Source of the DNA: Anaerolineales bacterium
Lineage (GTDB): Bacteria > Chloroflexota > Anaerolineae > Anaerolineales > UBA4823
DNA: 11,117 bases
Assembly: GCA_026415275.1 (NCBI GenBank)
Contig: JAOAHK010000043.1
Span: 1 to 11,117, forward strand
Reading direction: 5' to 3'
Below the pieces are notes generated by a model, which was not told the origin of the DNA, searched no databases, and worked only from the letters and a program-made list of their open reading frames with translations. Positions 6,893-11,117 of the stretch are shown one piece after another (the first letter of the stretch is position 1; the number at the start of each line of letters is the position of its first letter). The position numbers and the translations under genes were made by a program.

Positions 6893-7648
6893 ATGTCTGG
6901 ACATTCGCATTGGGCAACCATTCGCAGAAAAAAGGGGGCAGCTGATGCAAAAAAAGGTCAATTGTTTACCCGTCTGGCACGTGAAATTGTTTTGGCTGCC
7001 CGAGACGGGGGAGGGGATCCGAGCGCGAATACCCGTCTTCAATTAGCTATTGACCGGGCGCGAGCCAACAATATGCCCAAAGAAAATATCGAACGGGCGA
7101 TCAAGCGCGGCACAGGAGAACTCAAAGAAGGTAACGCAATTGAAGAAGTGTATTATGAGGGATATGCACCAAATGGTATTGCGTTGATAATCTTTGCTGT
7201 CACAGACAATCGCAACCGAGCAGTAGCTGAAATACGCCATATCCTGAATCGTTATGGTGGCAGCATGGCAGAAGCTGGTTCGGTAGCATGGCAGTTCACA
7301 CGATCGGCTTATTTCTCTCTGCCGCGTGCCAATATAGATGCGGATAAGGTCTTTGAATTAGCTGTTGAAGCTGGAGCTAGTGACGTTAATATTGAGGATG
7401 AGCTAATCGAGATTATCGGACCCGTGGAATCCTTCAATGAGATTAGCAAGGCTCTGAAGCAGGCTGGCATTCAGCCCGAAGAGGCAGAATTACGAATGAT
7501 TCCGAACAATGAAGTTGAGTTACCACCAGAGGAGACTATACAAGTCCTGAAAGTGATTGAAGCGTTAGAAGAACTAGACGACGTCCAAACCGTGTACTCG
7601 ACCTTGTCCATTAGTGATGAGGCGATGGCACAACTTGAAGCAGCCTAA
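6893..7648 (+). CDS. yebC: YebC/PmpR-family (TACO1) protein
   Basis: A 251-residue member of the YebC/PmpR/TACO1 family. It opens MSGHSHWATIRRKKGAADA and carries KGQLFTRLAREI (21-32), YEGYAPNG (88-95), TDNRNR (104-109) and GGSMAEAGSVAW (122-133), all diagnostic. The family was long annotated as a transcriptional regulator; later work ties members to ribosomes and to relief of stalling at proline-rich sequences. I cannot tell the two roles apart here. ATG 6893 is chosen because AGGAG (6882-6886) lies 6 bases upstream and GHSHW is the universal N-terminus; the frame extends back to a TTG at 6830 without family similarity. It precedes ruvC by 8 bases, the yebC-ruvC order known in many bacteria. 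Confidence 0.96.
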   Translation: MSGHSHWATIRRKKGAADAKKGQLFTRLAREIVLAARDGGGDPSANTRLQLAIDRARANNMPKENIERAIKRGTGELKEGNAIEEVYYEGYAPNGIALIIFAVTDNRNRAVAEIRHILNRYGGSMAEAGSVAWQFTRSAYFSLPRANIDADKVFELAVEAGASDVNIEDELIEIIGPVESFNEISKALKQAGIQPEEAELRMIPNNEVELPPEETIQVLKVIEALEELDDVQTVYSTLSISDEAMAQLEAA

Positions 7649-7656
7649 AATATTCT

Positions 7657-8157
7657 ATGGTCGTGATTGGCATCGATCCTGGCGTTGCGCTTACTGGTTA
7701 TGGGATCATCAGCCAAGAAGAAGATGGAGAAATTTCTGTTGTGGATTTTGGCGCAATTGTCACAACGAACGCTACCCAATGCGAAAGTGAGCGCCTTTTG
7801 TTAATCTACAAACAATTAATTGAGATATTGGATCTCCACTGCCCGGCGGCCGGGGCAGTGGAGAAATTGTTTTTCCAAAAAAACGCTCGTACGGCAATGG
7901 CAGTCGGTCAGGCACGCGGGATTTCTCTGCTAGCTTTAGCTCAAAAATCCATTCCGGTTTATGAATATACCCCAGTTGAAATCAAACAGGCTTTGACGGG
8001 CTATGGCAAGGCAGATAAACATCAGATGCAAGAGATGGTTAAACTGCGCTTAGGCTTAAGAGAAGTCCCCAAACCAGATGATGCTGCGGATGCTTTAGCC
8101 GTTGCCATATGTCACCTGCAATCTTCTCCTATAAAAATTATCGGGGAAACACAGTGA
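7657..8157 (+). CDS. ruvC: Crossover junction endodeoxyribonuclease RuvC
   Basis: A 166-residue Holliday junction resolvase that makes paired nicks at four-way junctions during recombination repair. The four acidic metal ligands of the RNase H-like fold are present: D7 in IGIDPG, E69 in AVEKLFF, and D142 and D145 in DDAADALA. The conserved FFQKNARTAMAVGQARG block (72-88) follows. The length is normal. No clear Shine-Dalgarno precedes ATG 7657, and the yebC stop is only 8 bases upstream, so translational coupling is likely. The stop overlaps the ruvA start by four bases. Codons 59-70, including catalytic E69, lie in a perfect 12-bp inverted repeat followed by a T-rich tract (separate entry), and local GC there is well above the rest of the gene. 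Confidence 0.96.
   Translation: MVVIGIDPGVALTGYGIISQEEDGEISVVDFGAIVTTNATQCESERLLLIYKQLIEILDLHCPAAGAVEKLFFQKNARTAMAVGQARGISLLALAQKSIPVYEYTPVEIKQALTGYGKADKHQMQEMVKLRLGLREVPKPDDAADALAVAICHLQSSPIKIIGETQ
7833..7874 (+). terminator. Intrinsic-terminator-like hairpin inside ruvC
   Basis: TCTCCACTGCCC (7833-7844) and GGGCAGTGGAGA (7853-7864) are perfect 12-base inverted arms around an 8-base GC-rich loop. After two bases comes TTGTTTTT (7867-7874). A GC-rich stem plus U-tract is the form of a Rho-independent terminator, but it lies within the reading frame. The T-tract encodes the conserved Leu-Phe-Phe of RuvC and may be coding-driven; the stem depends on codon choice. It could attenuate ruvC-ruvA-proC when ribosomes lag, or be coincidence. 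Confidence 0.45.
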
Positions 8158-8741
8158 TTGCTTTGCTCAGCGGCATTGTCCGCGAAATTGAGCTAGATGC
8201 GGTTATTGTAGAGAACCATGGGATTGGCTACCTTGTCTATATTCCCAAATCGCTTAGGGATCGCTTGCAGGTTGGGGATCAGGTATTATTTTACACTCAG
8301 CTTTTAGTGCGCGAAGACTCGCTGACCCTAGTCGGTTTTGATACGGTAGAATTGCGAAAACTTTTCAATCTGTTGATCAGCGTTAGTGGAATAGGATATA
8401 AATTGGCGTTAGCGATATTATCCACAATGAGTGCAGATGTGCTTCGCAGTGCGATTCTTCAAAATCAGGTAGACGTGCTATCTCGAGTGCCCGGCTTGGG
8501 CAGGAAAACTGCTCAAAAAATTATTCTTGCCCTACAAGATAAACTTCGGGCAGAAGGGGAATTGGAGCAGATCGCAGCGTTTAGTGATGTGGATGGAGAG
8601 GTCTTATCTGCGTTGACGTCACTTGGTTATAGTGTTGTGGAGGCGCAAACTGCAATTCAGGCTATCCCGAAAGACACGCCGCAAGAACTTGAAACCCGTT
8701 TGCGCCTTGCCTTGAGTTATTTTAGCAAAGCATTATCATAG
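8154..8741 (+). CDS. ruvA: Holliday junction branch migration protein RuvA
   Basis: A 195-residue junction-binding subunit that loads the RuvB motor on Holliday junctions. Domain I (1-62) is the OB-fold, MIALLSGIVREIELDAVIVE with NHGIGYLVYIP. Domain II has two helix-hairpin-helix motifs, VSGIG (77-81) and VPGLGRKTAQKI (112-123). Domain III (147-195; LSALTSLGYS) is the RuvB-contacting tail. The length is close to E. coli RuvA (203). I choose GTG 8154 because it gives the canonical N-terminus, overlaps the ruvC TGA by 4 bases (GTGA) and follows GGGGA (8143-8147) by 6 bases; an upstream in-frame ATG at 8109 would add 15 unrelated residues. ruvB does not follow; proC does. Confidence 0.95.
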   Translation: MIALLSGIVREIELDAVIVENHGIGYLVYIPKSLRDRLQVGDQVLFYTQLLVREDSLTLVGFDTVELRKLFNLLISVSGIGYKLALAILSTMSADVLRSAILQNQVDVLSRVPGLGRKTAQKIILALQDKLRAEGELEQIAAFSDVDGEVLSALTSLGYSVVEAQTAIQAIPKDTPQELETRLRLALSYFSKALS

Positions 8742-8767
8742 CATTTCACGATTTGGAGGCAGGTTAG

Positions 8768-9622
8768 GTGACAGCAAAGATTGCTTTTATCGGTCCGGGT
8801 GTTATGGCGGAAGCGATGATTGGAGGACTAATTCGCCAGAAACTAGAAAAACCTCAAGACTTGATTGCTGCGGGCCCACGTCCAGAAAGACTGGAGGAAT
8901 TGCACAAAAAATACGGGATTCAGGTAGAAAGCGATAACGCAAGGGCGGCAAAAGATGCCAGCATTATTGTGCTCTCTGTCAAACCCCAAAAGCTTGATCG
9001 GGTGTTGAGCGGCTTAAGGGGGGCGATTGCTCCAGATGCTTTGGTTGTTTCTATTGTAGCCGGTGCGCCTATAGAAAAGTTGATGCGTGGGCTTGACCAT
9101 CCATTCATTGTACGCTCTATGCCCAACACTCCTGCTCAGATCGGAGAGGGAATCACGGTTTGGACGGTTGCTCCATCGGTGTCGGAAAATCAAAAAGAGG
9201 CAGCTCGGCGCTTGCTGTCCGCATTAGGGGACGAAATTTTTGTCGAAGAGGAAAATTATTTGGACATGGCGACAGCCTTGTCTGGGACAGGTCCGGCTTA
9301 CGTCTTCTTATTCATGGAAGCCATGGTAGATGCAGGTGTTCATTTGGGTTTTCCAAGACGGATTGCTGAGCAATTGGTGGCAAAAACGGTGCGCGGGTCT
9401 GTCGATTATTATACGAAACGCGAAGATCAGGTGCATTTGGCACGCCTACGTAATGAAGTGACCTCACCTGGAGGCACTAGCGCAGCAGCCCTCTATTATT
9501 TGGAAAAGGCAGGTTTCAGAACCGCAATCTCACGGGCGATTTGGGCGGCTTATGAAAGGTCTCGCGAATTAGGGCGGGATGCCCGTGCGAAACCGCCAGA
9601 AAATCATGTACGCGAAGAATAA
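8768..9622 (+). CDS. proC: Pyrroline-5-carboxylate reductase
   Basis: A 284-residue cytoplasmic enzyme for the last step of proline synthesis, reducing 1-pyrroline-5-carboxylate to proline with NAD(P)H. The N-terminal dinucleotide motif is IGPGVMAEAMIGG (8-20), followed by SVKP (70-73), MPNTP (118-122), LSGTGPAYVF (171-180) and the family signature VTSPGGTSAAAL (231-242). The last 15 or so residues (ARAKPPENHVREE) are a charged tail beyond the usual end at about 270. The start is GTG 8768, with GGAGG (8755-8759) 8 bases upstream. It lies 26 bases after ruvA and probably belongs to the same transcript. No biochemical link to ruvA is known to me. Confidence 0.95.
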   Translation: MTAKIAFIGPGVMAEAMIGGLIRQKLEKPQDLIAAGPRPERLEELHKKYGIQVESDNARAAKDASIIVLSVKPQKLDRVLSGLRGAIAPDALVVSIVAGAPIEKLMRGLDHPFIVRSMPNTPAQIGEGITVWTVAPSVSENQKEAARRLLSALGDEIFVEEENYLDMATALSGTGPAYVFLFMEAMVDAGVHLGFPRRIAEQLVAKTVRGSVDYYTKREDQVHLARLRNEVTSPGGTSAAALYYLEKAGFRTAISRAIWAAYERSRELGRDARAKPPENHVREE

Positions 9623-9665
9623 TCCCACGGTAGTGGTAGCTTGAAATTGTGAATTTGTGATTTGC

Positions 9666-9694
9666 TTTACAAGCTCGCAGGTTTCGGGTATCAT
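9666..9694 (+). promoter_or_regulatory. Probable promoter for the M42 peptidase gene
   Basis: TTTACA (9666-9671), a 17-base spacer and TATCAT (9689-9694), each one mismatch from consensus. The start would be near 9701. This is the only good promoter in the proC-peptidase gap, and it supports the ATG 9759 start with a leader of about 58 bases. Confidence 0.55.
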
Positions 9695-9707
9695 TTATCC
9701 GTTTTGA

Positions 9708-9730
9708 GATTTGTAAATGCATTTTAAATC
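9708..9730 (+). repeat. Inverted repeat in the leader of the M42 peptidase gene
   Basis: The perfect palindrome AAATGCATTT (9715-9724) is flanked by GATTT (9708-9712) and AAATC (9726-9730), which also pair. It sits just after the predicted transcription start, where a repressor operator or leader stem would lie. It is AT-rich and short, so chance is possible. Confidence 0.35.
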
Positions 9731-9758
9731 TTGTGCAAAGGAAGGGCTTTATATACGG

Positions 9759-10829
9759 ATGGATGCGACAGCAAAATTGCTCAAAGATCTGACCGAAGCT
9801 CATGGGGTTCCCGGATTTGAGAGCCCTGTGCGTTCGGTTGTCAGAGGATATTTCCAAAGCTTGGGGGAACTCAGCCAAGATAAACTTGGTAGTGTTATCT
9901 GTAAAAAACAAGGCGAGGCAGAAGAACCACGGGTAATGCTTGCTGGGCACATGGATGAAATTGGTTTTATGGTGAAATACATTACGGATGAAGGTTTTAT
10001 CAAATTTCTACCGCTTGGTGGCTGGTTCGATCAGGTCTTGTTAGGTCAGCGGGTCATTATCAAAACCCAAAAAGGCGACGTTGTTGGATTGATCGGCGCC
10101 AAACCCCCTCACCTACTTAGCCCTGAGGATCGAAAAAAAGTCATCGAAAAGAGTGATATGTATATCGACATCGGTGCTACTAACAAAGCTGAGGTTGAAG
10201 AAGCGGGGGTCAAAACTGGCGATCCGATTATCCCACGTGCGGATTTTGTCGAATTAGCCAATGGGAAAACCTATCTCGCCAAAGCCTTTGATGACCGTGT
10301 CGGAGTGGCATTGACCGTTTCGGTTTTAGAGCAATTACAAGGAAAGCAACATCCGAACACGGTGTTTGGTGTCGCTACGGTGCAGGAAGAAGTAGGATTG
10401 CGTGGAGCGACTACTAGCGTTCGAGCCGTAGATCCGCATGTAGCTATTGTCCTAGAGTCGGATATAGCTGGAGATGTCCCCGGGATAAAGCCCGAAGAGT
10501 CGGGGGTAAAATTAGGAAAAGGTCCCACAATTGTTATCTATGATGCACGGATGATTCCGAATCAAAGATTGCGCGAGCTTGCCCTGAAGGTAGCAGAAGA
10601 GAAGAATATTCCAGTTCAGTTGTCTTACATTGAGGGTGGAGCTACCGATGGAGCAGCAATTCATTTGCATCACACAGGGGTACCAACCCTCGTTATTGGG
10701 GTTGCAGCGCGACACATCCATTCGCACAGCTCAATTATTCATCGTGAAGATTATGACCATGCAGTTGCTCTAGTCAGTGAATTAATTCAACGCTTGGATT
10801 TCCAGACCGTATTGGACCTTACTGCTTAG
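9759..10829 (+). CDS. M42-family metallo-aminopeptidase
   Basis: A 356-residue cytosolic di-metal peptidase of family M42 (glutamyl/deblocking aminopeptidase, tetrahedral TET type; often misnamed endoglucanase CelM). Metal and catalytic residues are all visible: H64 and D66 in AGHMDEIGF, bridging D179 in KAFDDRVG, general base E210 and ligand E211 in VQEEVGLRGA, D235 in ESDIAGD, and H321 in RHIHSHSS. The N-terminal substrate segment TEAHGVPGFES is typical. Its likely job is to trim peptides released by proteases, fitting amino-acid recycling. ATG 9759 is chosen because it gives the family N-terminus; AAAGGAAGGG (9737-9746) is upstream at a rather long 12-base spacing. An in-frame ATG at 9717 would add 14 unrelated residues and lies in the leader palindrome. 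Substrate preference cannot be read here. Confidence 0.93.
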   Translation: MDATAKLLKDLTEAHGVPGFESPVRSVVRGYFQSLGELSQDKLGSVICKKQGEAEEPRVMLAGHMDEIGFMVKYITDEGFIKFLPLGGWFDQVLLGQRVIIKTQKGDVVGLIGAKPPHLLSPEDRKKVIEKSDMYIDIGATNKAEVEEAGVKTGDPIIPRADFVELANGKTYLAKAFDDRVGVALTVSVLEQLQGKQHPNTVFGVATVQEEVGLRGATTSVRAVDPHVAIVLESDIAGDVPGIKPEESGVKLGKGPTIVIYDARMIPNQRLRELALKVAEEKNIPVQLSYIEGGATDGAAIHLHHTGVPTLVIGVAARHIHSHSSIIHREDYDHAVALVSELIQRLDFQTVLDLTA

Positions 10830-10853
10830 ATCGAAGGAATTGGTGGAGGAATT

Positions 10854-11117
10854 ATGACCGATTACATTCAACAAATTTCAGAAGAACTGCGGAAACAAAT
10901 CGAAATTTTTGAACCCGAATTTCAAATTGTAGATATCGGCACGGTCATTGAGGCAGGTGATGGCATAGCTCGCGTCAGTGGTTTGAGCAATATCCGTTCG
11001 CAGGAATTAGTGGAGTTTGCGAATGGTGTGATGGGCATTGCCTTTAATCTTGAAAAAGATAATGTGGGAGTAACGATTGTTGGTGATTATTCCGGTATTG
11101 AAGAGGGTATGCAGGTT
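10854..11117 (+). CDS. atpA: F1 ATP synthase subunit alpha, N-terminal part
   Basis: The first 88 codons of the alpha subunit of the F1 sector, cut by the right edge (the family is about 500 residues). Visible are the N-terminal helix that contacts the delta subunit (about 1-25) and the beta-barrel domain: GTVIEAGDGIARVSGL, QELVEFANGVMGIAFNLEKD, NVGVTIVGDYSGIEEG. The Walker A motif and nucleotide site would lie beyond the edge. GGAGGA (10845-10850) precedes ATG 10854 by a short gap. The gene starts 24 bases after the M42 peptidase stop, so it may be co-transcribed with it. Normally atpH and atpF stand immediately upstream of atpA; here they do not. The barrel sequence looks like a standard alpha subunit; the N-ATPase variant cannot be fully excluded from 88 residues. 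Confidence 0.93.
   Translation, partial: MTDYIQQISEELRKQIEIFEPEFQIVDIGTVIEAGDGIARVSGLSNIRSQELVEFANGVMGIAFNLEKDNVGVTIVGDYSGIEEGMQV

Noticed and set aside
9626..9640. CCAC-GGTA-GTGG just after proC, considered as a terminator
   Set aside because: The stem has four pairs and no following T-run.
9516..9950. Minus-strand open frame of 144 codons across the proC end and peptidase start
   Set aside because: It lies antisense to two well-supported genes, shows no recognisable family and has low-complexity codon use; a shadow frame.

Overview
The window reads as a bacterial chromosome segment of about 45-50% GC, densely coding, with no gene-free stretch over 300 bases, no insertion sequence and no CRISPR array. 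The gene content (an actinobacterial/Chloroflexota-type inositol-1-phosphate synthase, a fused LutB-LutC protein, an orphan CheC with a diguanylate cyclase, and a yebC-ruvC-ruvA cluster) fits an anaerobic Chloroflexota member such as Anaerolineae best. That placement is inference from gene families, not proven by any single marker.

Left end, + strand (1-183): the last 60 codons of a GC-rich gene, probably a solute-binding protein of an ABC transporter. It converges on a long minus-strand unit with only 14 bases between stop codons, and base composition changes sharply there.

Minus-strand unit (5599 down to 198): tRNA-Pro(CGG), then cheC, a PAS-GAF-GGDEF diguanylate cyclase, a single-domain CheY-like receiver, lutA and a lutB-lutC fusion. 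Gaps are 29, 34, 19, 72 and 22 bases. The only strong promoter seen lies just upstream of the tRNA, so the signalling genes and perhaps the lactate-oxidation genes may be transcribed behind a tRNA. CheC is a candidate phosphatase for the receiver, the cyclase would add c-di-GMP output, and LutA/LutBC would oxidise L-lactate through Fe-S clusters.

Divergent control region (5600-5712): two near-perfect sigma70-type promoters stand back to back and share one -35 heptamer (TTGACAA). One fires left into the tRNA, the other right into ino1.

Plus-strand genes: ino1 (inositol phosphate synthesis) is followed by a tight group yebC-ruvC-ruvA-proC (translation factor, Holliday junction processing, proline synthesis). 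A perfect 12-bp GC-rich hairpin followed by a T-rich tract sits inside ruvC and resembles an intrinsic terminator. After a new promoter comes an M42 metallo-aminopeptidase, then the start of atpA (F1 ATP synthase alpha), which runs off the right edge and is not preceded by the usual atpF/atpH genes.
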